From Tetracentron sinense (lineage: Eukaryota > Streptophyta > Magnoliopsida > Trochodendrales > Trochodendraceae), in the NCBI GenBank assembly GCA_015143295.1, contig CM026551.1, forward strand, positions 14,619,827-14,683,826: a stretch of DNA of 64,000 nt, given 5' to 3'. Below are positions 12,410 through 24,797 of the stretch, piece after piece. Made by a program: the position numbers and the translations under genes. The notes beneath the pieces are model-generated. The model was not told the origin of the DNA. It saw only the letters and a program-made list of their open reading frames with translations, and did not search any database. Positions within the stretch are counted from its first letter, which is position 1, and each line of letters opens with the position of its first letter.

Positions 12410-12690
12410 CTAACAGAGGTTGCCTCTGGATCACAAATCGCAAGCCTCCTCTTTCTCATCGCGTGTCCCCCTTTTAATTCCCTTTAACTATGACTAAGAT
12501 TTACTAACCTTTAGAATTCAAATTTCTAATCTCAGTTTTTAGGGGAAAAATCATGGTTGAAAATATTAACTGCAATTAAAGGGAGCTAACAATAGCATAG
12601 AAGGACACTTGGCAAGAAAAGGGGGGACGAGACACTGCTCCTCAAGTCACCCCGCAAGGAGCGAACTACTGCTCTTTCAGGAATAGGCTT
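12410..12690. mobile_element. Foldback MITE (AACCAAGG family), diverged copy
   Basis: The left arm (CGTGTCCCCCTTTTAATTCCCTTTAACTATG...) and right arm (...TTAACTGCAATTAAAGGGAG...GGACACTTGG) form the family's characteristic inverted pair, though diverged. Confidence 0.5.
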
Positions 12691-15076
12691 TGAGACCATG
12701 TTGCCCTGTCACTTTGTTGTTTCTTTACTTTTGCTTTCGTATCGAACCACTCTTTCACCTATAGAAGAAAAAATACACCTATAGAAGGTGTCAGGAAACT
12801 TGGAATCAATCTGGTGTGAGTAATGTTTTGATTATCCAAATGCACAACATAGATTCAAACAACTAGGTCTATTTCAAATTGTTTTCTTCCCTTAGATTTA
12901 GAATCTTTCTGTTTCTTCATCACTTGTTAGGTTAATGTGTCTTGTTGAAACTCAATTCATATTTGCACATATGCTCTTTTTCATTTTCAAATAAATTCCT
13001 TACTACCTAGCAAGAGAGAGAGAGAGATGGCCATGGGCAGAAGTTCCCAATACTAAATGAAAGAAGCCACATTGCTGCAGACGCTCCTTGCAAATGTTCA
13101 CAAGTCGCAATATTTTTTTTTGTTTTCACAGAATTAATTGAATACTGAATATTAAATGGGAGCTCAAATCTTTTATTTATTAAGTATACACATCAGAATG
13201 TAGCAATCAATTGTCCAAATTTATTTTTGACACAGTTTCAAGGACAAAGGAAGCTTCCTGGAACCACGAACTCGCCAAAGAGGAAAATGCTTTAATTTTC
13301 TGACTTGTTGAGCATCAAGTTTTCAAAAATAATTTTGCACCTTTGAGTTTCTGATCTCCCAAAAACAAGCTTACCCAGTGGCAAACTCTCCAAAGAGATT
13401 TTCCTATGTTTTACCATCCTTCAAAAACCATTTGAACTACAATCAGATTTTGAAAAAGTTTGAACCTTTGTCCCAATTCATGTGGAGAGACAAATCAAGA
13501 AACCCCTTGCAAATTTGAAATATTCCCAAATACCTTTACTTCTAAGCATTATGACTATATATGAAGGGGAATCCCATGTCAGTCTAAGGATAAGGACCTT
13601 CTTCCTACTTGTACTTGGATGGTACTTACTACTTAGAACCATATATGCATTGAACTTTCATCATTGTTTGTAGAAATTAAATTCAATTTAACCAGCTATT
13701 ATCAGAGACCAGAGGTTTGTTGGCTTCTACCTCATTACTTCATTCATTCAATTCAAGATCAACTGGGAAGATAAAATAGGAACAGAATTATATTTCCCTA
13801 AAAAACAACTTCTTCTGCCAAAGTTGTGCTATTAATACAATTTATGAAATAGTGAAGCAGCATCAGAATAAAATGTAGCAAAAGCTTCTGACATTTCGAA
13901 CAAGGTGATGGAAACCAAAGTCGGGCATTAAGTAGTGAAGACAGGATAAAGATATCAACATAAAAGGGTGAAGCAACCAATTGAAAATAGTATGAAAGGA
14001 GAGAGATGACATACCTGCATTTGACAAGCTAAATGTTGTCTCTTTTATCAACAATGGCCATGGGCAGGGGCAAGAAGCGAGCATAAATATTAAATTGAAG
14101 TTGATATAGAGGGCTAGTCAAGAAAAAGGATTATGTGTCATCAATCTAAGAGGCCTTAAACTCCTCCTCCATGCAATAATATAGAAACTGCATTAAGACA
14201 TATTATTACAGTAATGCTACAAAGCATAAACAAGAGAATGGTGAATATGTTTTACTTGCAAACAGAAAACAACTGTTGGTTAATTTCCTAAGCCCCACAA
14301 AAGAAACTTTTTAGTTAGAATGTCATCTTTCATCCAAAGAGGTCAGGAACGAATGCCTGTGTATTGAAATCCTTCAGAAGAAATGTAAGTACCTGACCTC
14401 TTTGATCTATAATTGAAACCCTCCAATCTTTAAAAGAAATGTAAGTACCTCCAACACGGAGGGCCCGGGTTGCTGGTTGATCTATAATTGAAACCCCCAG
14501 AAAAACCATTCTAACCCAGATCTATCCATTCCTGACAGAAGCTCTTCTGCAACCTGATCAAGTCCCTTCAAATGCAAAAGTTGAAGATGAAGCCTTTTGA
14601 CAGTGTTTAACCGCAAGGCCATCTGGGGCACTCTTTGTTTCTATCAGCAGTTTCTTCAAGTGCGGAAATTGGAAAATATCAACGATAAATAGATCAGAGA
14701 TAGAAAAGGTTATCACTGACACATGTGGCCCTAAGTTTACCAATAATATTTTCTGCAAAAGTTTACAAAGAATCCAGCACTACATGAATATTCTGTATGA
14801 AAACATGAAAGTACAAATCAAAAAATATCCAAAAGAAAAGAAATAAAAATTTACAGAGATTCAAACTAAGTTTCTAATATTATCTGATTCCTTCATGTCA
14901 TCAAATTTCTGACTAGAGGGGTTCTATTATTACTCTTCTTTACACAAAATAATCCTTGTGATGTTATACCAATACGTTTCCGCCAAAAGGTAAAATCGGT
15001 GTTGAAAACTTGTGGAGGCCATAGATCTCCAGAGATTAGAGGAAATGCAGCAAGAAACACCCATCTGAAATCACTT
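12690..15076. other. Gene-free stretch 3' of the fucosyltransferase gene
   Basis: No gene is recognised. A short (GA)n lies at 13013-13027. An imperfect direct duplication (AAATGTAAGTACCT...GATCTATAATTGAAACC) lies at about 14381-14498. On the minus strand 14500-14650 has an exon-like frame (VPQMALRLNTVKRLHLQLL...) with no identifiable family and no strong splice sites. A consensus-like donor (CAG|GTATGT) faces minus near 14015. The part next to 15076 is presumably the 3' UTR of the fucosyltransferase gene. Confidence 0.35.
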
Positions 15077-16414
15077 TCAACAAGAGGTTTTATTAGAACC
15101 ATAGCAAATTGCTCGAAGGCTTGAATCAGAAATATCCGTCGTCCATCTCTGAGGGCCTCCAGATTTCCCTAAAATATTATATGCATAAGAAGGCCATCTT
15201 ACATCTATGTCGCACAATCTTGGGACACCCATTCTGATCAACTTCTGTGTTCTCTCGAGTACCACAAGGCTGGAAAATGTAGAAAAACTGTTCCCCACAA
15301 AGACATCGGCCCTCAAGCACACTTCATAGTCAATTGCTGATTGAATGAGGTAAGGATACTTGCTGTAAATGTCCCAAACCCCCAATTTCTTCTTCTCAAT
15401 AGGGAGCAAGCCTTCCTTCCAACCACTCAAGATCGAGGGATCTTCAAGAAGACTATCGGCCACTGCAAGATAAACAACAGTAGGGTGTCTTAGACCAATA
15501 ATGTGGCCCACCCTCTCCATGATCTCCTCCTTGCTACTACAAATTTGGCTGATTTTGGACCTCTGCTCTAGTTTCTTACAGTGAATCATCCAGTCTTTCT
15601 CTATTCTCATGTGGACAGCTACATAAGGCGTTGGCTGCGAAGAAGAGCTCTCTGAACTAATCTCATTTTTAAAGGAATTAGTTCTGCTTCTCACTTTGCT
15701 TCCTATCTCTCTGATCCTGGACACAACTTTCTCCGCTTCTTTAGCTATATCGTCAATTAAAACTAAGCAATCAAGGACAGTTGCGTAATCCTTAACAGGC
15801 CAATGGTCATGCCACAGGAATGGATTCTTTCCAACTATGCGAATAACCTCAAACCCATCAATTGGGTCCTTGCTAAACTGTCTCAATTGATCCAAATCTC
15901 TCTCCACAGTCCACTTCCTCCCACTTCCTTTATGAAGCTCAAACACTCCAGTCTGATTTGAAAGATCGGAGAAACTACCCAATTGGACGAACCCACTGCA
16001 AAGAGAATTAAACCTTTCAAATTGGAAGATCTTGTCGAAGGGAATGGGTTGCAATAGGTCCATTTCTTTGTAAAACAGTGAAGCACTTAAGCTAGGCATC
16101 AGCAGAGTTCGGTTCAGCATTCTTGCAGTGAGACAAGCTCTTGTAAATGCGATTTTCTGATTGTTTAGTCCCCATGCAATCTGAGGGACCTCCAAGAACT
16201 TATCTTTCCTGACTCCTGATTGTGAATTGGATAGTGAAGAAGATATGTGGATCGAATCAAAGTTGTTCCATTGGAACCCACCAAAACCAGGGAAAGTAGG
16301 AAACAAAACTGCTCTAAAAATAAGAGCAATGAACACAAAAATGAGGCATCCGATTGCCACGGAGTTCAAATGGCGTCTGAAGAACCTCAAATGCTTACAG
16401 TTCATCAAACCCAT
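15077..16414 (-). CDS. O-fucosyltransferase-family protein (GT65-like), 445 aa
   Basis: This is an intact single-exon frame of 445 residues on the minus strand. Residues 1-16 are short and basic. A hydrophobic segment at about 18-38 (IGCLIFVFIALIFRAVLF) predicts a type II Golgi membrane anchor, and the rest would face the lumen. The catalytic region starts near residue 75 (VPQIAWGLNNQKIAFTRAC), carries the family signature HxRxExD at 268-274 (HMRIEKD), and ends with a nucleotide-sugar-fold motif (ADVFVGNSFSTFSS). These match the plant O-fucosyltransferase (PF10250) family. Members are thought to transfer sugar, often fucose from GDP-fucose, to proteins or cell-wall glycans, but the substrate here is unknown. 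The start is the first ATG of the frame and directly precedes the anchor. The length fits the family, no lesion is seen, and codon use is ordinary. It is the cleanest gene in the window. Confidence 0.9.
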   Translation of the reverse strand: MGLMNCKHLRFFRRHLNSVAIGCLIFVFIALIFRAVLFPTFPGFGGFQWNNFDSIHISSSLSNSQSGVRKDKFLEVPQIAWGLNNQKIAFTRACLTARMLNRTLLMPSLSASLFYKEMDLLQPIPFDKIFQFERFNSLCSGFVQLGSFSDLSNQTGVFELHKGSGRKWTVERDLDQLRQFSKDPIDGFEVIRIVGKNPFLWHDHWPVKDYATVLDCLVLIDDIAKEAEKVVSRIREIGSKVRSRTNSFKNEISSESSSSQPTPYVAVHMRIEKDWMIHCKKLEQRSKISQICSSKEEIMERVGHIIGLRHPTVVYLAVADSLLEDPSILSGWKEGLLPIEKKKLGVWDIYSKYPYLIQSAIDYEVCLRADVFVGNSFSTFSSLVVLERTQKLIRMGVPRLCDIDVRWPSYAYNILGKSGGPQRWTTDISDSSLRAICYGSNKTSC

Positions 16415-17350
16415 TGGAGATTTACTCGCAAATTTCCCTGTCTTTGTGTCCTTCTAACTCGTGAAAAATTCTGGTCTCTCACCTCATTCTACTTGCAAAA
16501 TGAAAAGAAAAGAAAAAAATCATTCCAAAGATTCTACGAAATATGAATCTCTCTGACACAAGAAGTAAAATAATCATCATAGTTGACCTAAACAACAAAC
16601 AAAGGTAAAAATCCATAAAAATTTTCATAATCCCCACATACCCAGATGCCAGTTTCAAGCCAAAAATGCCAAGAAGTCATTGTGAAAACCCTCAAACTGC
16701 ATTTGGGCATACGCAAAGATCAGAAAGTCATAAAGGAAGTCCCTTTCTCACCTCAGATTTCAGAACGAAACGAAATAAACCCCAAAGGAATAAAAGTTCT
16801 GCAAAGACCCTCCAGAGACAAAGAACAAACAACTCCAAAATGCCAATTTCAAACCCCAAAAAAAAAAAAAAAAATTATAAAAAATATGATTAATCTCACC
16901 TTAATTCTCTGAAAATAAAAGCAACAAAGGCACCAACAATTTCATTGCAGCCAACAAAAAAAAACAAAGAAACTCAAAGACTACTCATTGGAATCCGAAA
17001 ACAGCCTGCAGAAATGAATCTTGATCAAACCCAGATGACAAAATTACACGACATCCAAGAGAAAGAAATCGTGCATGAAAACAAATCCTGAAAAATCAGA
17101 ATTCAACATAAAAAAAATAAACCCGAGAATAAAAAAAAGGGAAGAATCTTGAACAATAGAAGAAACAAAAAAAAAAGGGAAGAAAAAAAAGGAGACAGAA
17201 GAACAGAGGACAGATGAGAAAACTGATTAAAGAAAGTACCTCTGCCTTTCTCTTTTAGCTGGATCGGCTCTCTGTCTCTGTCTCTGTCTCTGTCTCTGTC
17301 CCCACAGGTGGCCTGAGCTGTGAGAAGATTATTAAATCAATAGAAATTGA
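16415..17350 (-). promoter_or_regulatory. 5' UTR with probable intron, and core promoter, of the fucosyltransferase gene
   Basis: Read on the minus strand, a GA-rich leader with the (CAGAGA)n repeat at 17269-17300 ends in a donor (CAGAG|GTACTT, exon end at 17240). A long pyrimidine tract and TTGCAAG/TAG acceptor lie at about 16489-16492, leaving a short leader before the ATG at 16414. This implies a 5' UTR intron of about 750 bp, common in plant housekeeping genes. A TATA-like GCATAAAAAGG lies just upstream at about 17383-17393. All of this is inferred from sequence signals. Confidence 0.5.
17269..17300. repeat. (TCTCTG)n microsatellite in the leader of the fucosyltransferase gene
   Basis: About five hexamer units of TCTCTG lie in the putative 5' UTR; on the transcript they read CAGAGA. 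Confidence 0.85.
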
Positions 17351-17399
17351 TAAATCCAGAAACGGTTGGTACTGGAGGAGGCGCCTTTTTATGCTAAAT

Positions 17400-18477
17400 T
17401 ATCTTTTTGCCCTTTTGATTTGTTACCTAAACTCAGGAAACTACGTTCGGACGCAAGGTGGTGGTAACAAGTATCAGCCCATCTCCCGTTAGTAAAATCA
17501 TGTGTTCCACCCAACCAGTTAACGTCATTAACTGGGTTGCTAAACTCAAAAAAAAATATTCCTCCCTAGTTATTCCAATGGTAGGACATGTATTTGCATA
17601 GGGGTTGCTTTAATTTCCAGTTTTTGGTTTTTGATTTGTGACAGTTAAAAAGCTCATCATCACATTCATAATTTTTTCAATGGGAGGAGTGTTTTCCCAT
17701 AAGGTTCTTAAGGTGAAGTGGTTGATGATATGCCTACCAATTTATTAACCTCACAGTTAACTTTTTTTTGTTAAAAAGAATGAAAGAAACATTCATACTA
17801 ACCCTCAAATCTCAACACATTAACCTTCATGATGGCATGTATTTAAAAAATTACTCAAAATAAATAATTAATATAAATATATGATTATATATAACCATTG
17901 AGAAATTAACTTATGTATTAGATATGTGCGACTATGGGGAGCCCCATTTGTGCGACTATGAGAGCCCAACATCAGCACAACCAAATTAAAAATGAGTGGA
18001 GAAAATTGACTATTTGGCGTGTCTGACGAGAAGTTGCCATCCCCTGACTGCATAGTTTGGTAGGGTTTGGCCACTCTTTTGAGTTATGAGAGAGGTTTGG
18101 GGCTCCATTCTCAGTGACGACTTTCATAGCCAAGAAAAAATTTAATGAGATTAAGAGTATTAGACCATTGAAAATATTGATTGAATTTTTATCAATATTG
18201 ATAAAATTACCCTTACAATTATTTTCTTTGTTTAAACTTAGAGGAGTGCTAGCGCAAGACACACTTAGTAGAATTTGTTTGTGGTGTAGGTGAAATACGT
18301 GGTGTTGCTACGCTATAAGGTACAACAGGAGATTTGCTGCCTTCTTTTACAATCACCTTGCGTGTGGGGAGGCCTGTGACTGGTGTTAGCATTTCTAATT
18401 AAATTGATATTATTTTATCTCTATTATTGTAATTATTTTTGATTAAATTATCCTTACACTTGTATCATCCATACTTT

Positions 18478-18537
<60 letters not shown>

Positions 18538-19370
18538 CCGTTCATTACAAGATGTAAAATGTACCCCTAATCTCGACCATCCGCCCACAATTAACAATGG
18601 TTAGATGAACTATATATTGTTTTAAATTTTAAAACGCAGACATTTTCTCTCCTCTCAAACGCTAGCTCGAATCGACCTATCTTATCTTTCCGTTCACTCT
18701 TCTCTGTATGATTGGTAATCGGTTGTCACAATATATAATATTAGTATAGATTTGTTGAGAAACGTGATTTGTAACCGGTTGTTACTTGTTATAAGGAATG
18801 ATTATCAGCTGAAGGTAGCTGTGTTCTTGACTAGCTAGATGCAGGGCAAGCTGTAGCTTTCTAAGCATAATGGTACAGAGTCATGACATACACATATTTA
18901 CTTATGGGAAATACTCAACTTACTCCCGCAGTAGACTATCTATTCTAATGTACAGTCTTTATTGGTTAAAGCCCTTTTTTACCACATATCAATTGTAGTT
19001 AAAGATTCACTCACTCCTATAATTAAGCAATCTAAGCTTGATTTTTAAAAGGCAAAAAAATCAAAATATATATTTTAATTTTCTTAAGTTTAACCATAGT
19101 TAAAATAGTATTAAAAGGAACACGTGGCCATGGCATTAGACTACCTATTCTAATGCAAGGTGTGCTAATCACTGCCCTTTATTTATTCATACATCCATTC
19201 GATCACATAAGATAACAAATATGTAACATCCCATCAATTACTCTCATCACATGGCTTTGTTTCCACAATAAATCTTCATTCCGAACCATTTTTCCAAAAC
19301 CTACATGGCATTAAATTGATGTCAAGTCATTTGCTTAGGTAGACTAACAAAATACATTATTGTTCATTTG
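17400..19370. other. Gene-free intergenic stretch
   Basis: The sequence is AT-rich with no exon recognised. It contains a GCTAGC-ended MITE relic (18241 to about 18400: GAGGAGTGCTAGC at the left, TTAGCATTTCT at the right) and a compound microsatellite. Confidence 0.4.
18480..18534. repeat. Compound (AT)n(AG)n microsatellite
   Basis: An uninterrupted (AT) run to about 18495 passes directly into about 20 AG units. Confidence 0.95.
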
Positions 19371-19613
19371 CTTTGTTTCCACAAAATACATTAGTGGAGT
19401 ACATCCCTCGGTGTCGGAATGGCTTTGCTCATCGGAATGGCTTTGCTCATAATCTTGTTGCCCGGGTTTTGAGTTCACAGGGGTATTTCAATGTCCGGCA
19501 TTTGTCTGCTTGGAAATATAGGCGTCTTATTTCTGAGAGGGGCCCGAGACCCCCATAGGGGCCGGTTGCTCTCTATAGGTTGTAAATGTTATCTGCGATT
19601 CAAAAAAAAAAAC
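19371..19613 (+). mobile_element. LINE 3' end relic (RNase H tail plus poly(A))
   Basis: The plus-strand frame carries VEYIPRCRNGFAHNLVARV, the end of the RNase H-like domain of plant LINEs (typically a Val-Pro-Arg-x2-Asn-x2-Ala-His/Asp motif). A short 3' UTR and an A-rich tail (19603-19613) follow. A 17-bp internal duplication (ATCGGAATGGCTTTGCT) is present at the RNase H motif. Confidence 0.6.
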
Positions 19614-19871
19614 AAACAAACATTATTGTTCACTTGAACCAATAAAAGACAAACTATATCAATATACATAATTGACTTTAGTGGAATAGGTTCAAAGTGG
19701 GTCTATTAATTAAAATTGTCCTAATTAATTATATTAAATATAATTAGTTGTGATTAATTGCCAGGAATCAAATAGTCTCTTTCCGTAGACCAATCTTTTT
19801 TTCTTTAATTACTCCTAATTAAAGTTAAGTAGGTTAGTGGACAAGTGACAATCTCATAGAGAGATTTGAGG

Positions 19872-20343
19872 TAGGGTTGTAAATGGAGCATATAGTGGTA
19901 TATCTGAATTTGTATCCGATTATATGTTCTAATATCCGAATCCGAATAAATATCCGGCGGATAGTGAAATATGATATCCATATCCGACTCCAATTAAAAT
20001 ATCCGGATTCGAATAGTATCCCGAATTATCCGATTATTTTTATTAAAAAATATAAATTAATTTTTTAAAAGGTAAAAAAAATTAAATTTTTATTTAAAAA
20101 ATTTGTTTTAAAGGTTATATTAATTTAATAAATTTAAAATATATTATTTATATATATTATATAATCGGACAGATATTTATCGGATCAGATATACCAATGT
20201 CCGAATTTGTATTCGATTATAAACGGATAGTGATTTTACTATCTGAATTCGCTCCGTCGGATACTTATTCGGATAATTATCCGACTAAACGGATTCGAAG
20301 ATGAATCGGATACGCTTAATATCTGCATCCAATTACAGTCCTA
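19872..20343. mobile_element. hAT-type MITE with 8-bp target duplication, copy 1
   Basis: The left end is TAGGGTTGTAAATGGA and the right end is TCCAATTACAGTCCTA (its imperfect inverse). The flanks are ATTTGAGG and ATTTGAAG, an 8-bp duplication with one mismatch, as expected for hAT elements. The interior is full of TATCCG/CGGATA motifs. Confidence 0.75.
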
Positions 20344-20569
20344 ATTTGAAGTAATAGAAAGAAAAAATGTGGTTTCAGTCTTTGCATAAAGGTGAGTGGG
20401 ATTTACTCATTGAATGCATTAGAGGTTATGAGATGGTTTTTCAAATTGATTTTAATTTAAAGGGAAAAACAAAAGTCCATGTAGTGGGCCCAAAACATAG
20501 CCTAGAAGATAACATCTCCCATCACTCACACGTATATTTGGTGGACAAGAGTTCTTAGCAAGAGGTGTA

Positions 20570-21057
20570 AACATATACGGATATAATCCATATTTGTTTC
20601 ATATCCACATCCGTTTCTCAAATAATTATCCGGATAGGTATCCGGCAAACCAAATTCAAATAGTGATTTTGATATATCCAACTGAATATATATTATATTA
20701 CTATATATATAAATAATATATTATAATATAATAAACTTAAATAATAATGTAAATATATATTTTTATATAATTTAATACATTAAATTATTATATTTAATAT
20801 AGATAAAGATAAAATATCAACTTACTATTTTTTTAAAAATAAAATTTATACATTTTTAGATATTAATTAACACTTAAAAAAGCTAATTGGTCATTCCAAT
20901 ATTATCCAAATTCGATTATTTTAATAGGAGTCAAATATAAATATCACATTTCCTTATCCGTTGGAAATTTATTCGAATTCAAATAGTCGGATATGTTATC
21001 GGATATGAATTCGAATATACCACTATCTGCTTCGAATTTGCTCTATTTACACCCCTA
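20570..21057. mobile_element. hAT-type MITE, copy 2
   Basis: The ends AAGAGGTGTAAAC and ATTTACACCCCTA are imperfect inverted repeats. The interior repeats TATCCGG-type motifs shared with the copy at 19872. The flanking octamers TTCTTAGC and TTCCTAAT agree at five of eight bases. Confidence 0.6.
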
Positions 21058-23521
21058 TTCCTAATCATTGATAATATAATGTTGGGTCACTGTGATTATC
21101 CTATATAAATATTAACTACACATGTGGTACATATAATACTCCAAATCGCGTTAAACTAAGTTTCAATGAAAAATAATTTTATTATTGTCAAATTACTTGT
21201 GTCCTAATAATACTGTTATATTCATTTGTTTTCTTTTGATAGTTTAGTGCATCACACAAGGTGTCCGTTAGTGTATATAAATATAAGAGTTTATCATTTA
21301 TTTAAGTTTGAAGTAAAGTAAAGTAAAGTACCACATCGTGTGAGTGGTGGTGAATATGCAAAAGTACACTCCAAAATAGTTATTATGTAATCATTTATCA
21401 CATTTTTTAGTTTAAATTCAAGATTTAAAGTCTATATTCTGAACCTATTCTCCCATTTAGCATTCTAAGTGTTTTTATATTATTTTAGATAGAGAATTCA
21501 AATAAAGAGTTTTCATGAAAATCAACAGATAAAACACAAGTCCAATAAGCTAAGTCTCAAGTTAAAGAGTCAAAGCTCAAGGCCAAAGCCTAAGACAAAG
21601 TCTAGAAAGATTCTCACACATAGGTAGAGAATATTAGCAAGATATGGATGAATGTGATTTTAGCATAAAAATATGGAAATCTCTTGAATTTGAAAGAAGA
21701 AGTGTGTTATATTGATGTTTCTATTTAAAAAAAATGAGAAAATCTAAATCAATTAGAAAACGAAATGGACGAACAATAACTATATATATTCATGTCATAT
21801 GGATGTACCACCATCACTCTGCACACGCTGGTGCTCATCCCAGCTCTTGAATTTCTTTTTTTATTCTTTTAGTTTTTCATTTGTATGAACTATTAAATTC
21901 CTGGCCTTGACTAGGGTTGAATTCTCTTAATGAAGTGATGTTAGTTTGATTTAATACATTTAATGTTTTTAATGTTTATAATTTTTATATTAATTGTTAT
22001 TCTTGTTTGATCTCTCTTTTAATTAAATCTCTTGGATTTAAATCTTTTCACGAGTTCAGTCAGACTTTTCTCGTAGTTGATGAATAATTCTTGATTTCTC
22101 AAACGAATAACATTCATTTTAGCGGATATTATTCTTTGTTGCGGTATTGCCTCTAGGTATATCGTCGTCCTCGAGTTTTTACGATAAAGTGAGGGTTTGG
22201 GTTAAAAATTATTTTGAATAATTGATTGGTAATTGATTTTAACTTTTTATTATAATCTAAATTTCTAAATCTTCCGATTGAGGGTTTGGGATGTAAAGTC
22301 CTCAATTGAGTTATACCTTAGATATTCAAATTGACATTGCACCATTAAGAGGAAGAAATCTAATGCCTTGATGCTTTCTCTCACTAATAGTTTCTTCAAA
22401 TTAATTGAATTTTATTTACCAAAAATTCTACAAACTCTTCTCTACTATTGTTTCACTACTCTCTGTGGATCGACAACTCACCTCTACTGTATTGCAAAGT
22501 ACTACATATCTGTGAGTGACATCAAGTGGGCAGAGCCTCGTAAACCTACGGGTGGCAATGGCCCGGGTATGGATTTGAAATTTAGTGATTTTTCAATAGG
22601 CCTAACTGAAGCCCGACACATTTGCATAGACTTTAAAGCTCGATTGCCATGCCTACCTAAACCTTGACTCCACATGTAACCTCATCCACTCCAATAAGTT
22701 GCCATGAACCTTATGGATGTGTTTGAATTTGTGGAATTAACGAACGAAATTAATAATTATGTTCTTAAATTTCAATTCTCTCATTTGGGGAAAAGTGTGG
22801 AATTGAAATCATCAATTTTGCATGAAAGTGAAGCAATAATTTCATAACTTAAATGAGTAAAATTCAAATCCGTACTTACCAATGTTATTTGACAATTTTA
22901 CATTGTTTTGAAATTGAGGAAAATATACAAACCTTATAACTCTCTCTCGATATTTCAACTCCAACTTGTCATTGTCGTCGTGGGACACAAACTACATATG
23001 ACAATGGGTTAGGTTAATTTCGAGTTGAGTAAATATATCATAAACTCAATCCAACTTGTTTCTAAATGAGTTGAAAAATATTCAAACTCGAATCTCACCC
23101 AATAAGAGAACACTTCAAATAAACCTTTTGCCTAACTTGTACTTTAAATGAATAATAATTTCATTCATACAACAATCATAATATTTAAATTTAATAAATA
23201 TAATTTTTGGAAGGTAATTTAATAAATAAATCACTATATAATTATGTATATTTATTATTATATTTGAATTATAGTTTTAAACTTATACTTAGTATTTATT
23301 AAATGTCTCATATATATAGGTGTAAGCATTTATTACTAAATTAAATAAATAATTACAAATGTGTTGTAAAAATAAAAGGCAAACGCAACTGACAACTCAC
23401 CCAAGCAGAAGATACATATACTGTCATTGATACTTGACAAGTGTCTAGCTTAATCCTAAGATTAATAATTATAATTTTGGTTTTTAGAATATGAAATTTA
23501 AAAATATTTGGTATCGTTCCC
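21058..23521. other. Gene-free AT-rich stretch
   Basis: No exon or intact element is recognised. A hAT-like GGGTGGCAATGGCCCGGG end occurs near 22552. The open frame overlapping it has no family resemblance. Confidence 0.35.
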
Positions 23522-23938
23522 TAGGGCTATAAACAGATTGGATTTGGACCAGATTTGTAAGATCTAAATCGGATCCGATTAAGAATCCAACATATCTGAG
23601 ATCCATTGGATCATGAATTACCTAATCCGAACTTGAATCTGAATCCAAGTCTGATTACTTTTTCAAGATCCGAATCTGATTCGATTAACATTAATATATC
23701 TAAAAATAATATTTTAATTACAAAAATATAATTAGTATTGTAATACATTTGTAAAATTACATAAATATTATTATTGTTATATATAATCTAATCAGATCAT
23801 TATAGATCCAAATCTGATCAAATTATAATCAGATTTAAGATGTTAGATCCGTATCCAATTCAACAGATGTAAAATAGGACTAGGATCCCATCTGATCGGA
23901 TTGAATCCGGATCAAAATCCAATTCATTGACAGTCCTT
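23522..23938. mobile_element. hAT-type MITE, copy 3
   Basis: The left end is TAGGGCTATAAACAGATTGG and the right end is CCAATTCATTGACAGTCCTT, imperfect inverted repeats. The interior is built from GATCCGAATC/GATTCGGATC-like motifs. No clear target duplication is seen. Confidence 0.55.
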
Positions 23939-24282
23939 CCCGAAATTCGGAATCTTGAAAATTATTTGCTCACCATGTTATCGGTTGGACTGGAAATGGG
24001 TATTACAAGGATTCAGAGGGACTTTTATGTAGAAATATTTTAGATTGTATATTTTACGGACTTGTAGGGCAAGCAATGGAAAAGGATAATGTCTTCTGTA
24101 CATAGAGATGGCCCACTCATAATACATACGCTTGGAGGGCATTTTGGGAAACTAATAGAACGAATATTCCTCGTTCTGGAATGTTACTCGTTACAGCTCT
24201 TTCTCTTAAAGTCTGTCATGCTACACGCGTGCTGTATCGGAGGGCCCGCCAGACATGAGTTCCACCGATATTTATGAGATCA

Positions 24283-24650
24283 AATCATAGCCAATTGCGA
24301 TTGAATCCATGGAGAGTTCAATCACACCCGCAAGTCATCACGTGTCACTTTTAACCCCTATTAACTATGGTTAAAATTTACTAATCCTTATAGCTCAACA
24401 ATCTAATCCTTGTTTTTTAGAAAAAAAAAAATGTCTTATAAAAATTAACCCTAAGCTTAAGAAATCTTAACCCTGGGGTTAAATTTTTTTATAAAAAATA
24501 TTATAAAAACCAAGGTTAGATTGTTAAACTCTAAGGTTTAGTGAATCTTACTCACGGTTAATAGGGGTTAAAATCAACACGTGTTGACCTGTGGGTGAGA
24601 TTGAATTCTTCCCGAATTCAATCGCGATTGGCTGTGATTCGATCTCGATA
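24283..24650. mobile_element. Foldback MITE (AACCAAGG family) with long arms
   Basis: The left arm begins ATCATAGCCAATTGCGATTGAA. The right arm ends ATTCAATCGCGATTGGCTGTGATT. Inside, CACGTGTC...TTAACCCC and its inverse flank the AACCAAGG core. The whole element can fold into one hairpin. Confidence 0.7.
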
Positions 24651-24797
24651 TTTATTTATGAGCCGTTACAATCGCTACAGACGCCGTGCGCAAGTGAATC
24701 TGCACTGGACCTTTTGCGACAAGGAAAGCCAGGAGTTCCCGCGGCTCTGACAACCTGAAAGGCGAGTACGGGTCACCTACAGTTCTTAATCTGTTTT

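Noticed and set aside
16227-16912. Plus-strand frames over the 5' end and leader of the fucosyltransferase gene
   Set aside because: They are shadows of the minus-strand gene and of its A-rich 5' UTR intron.
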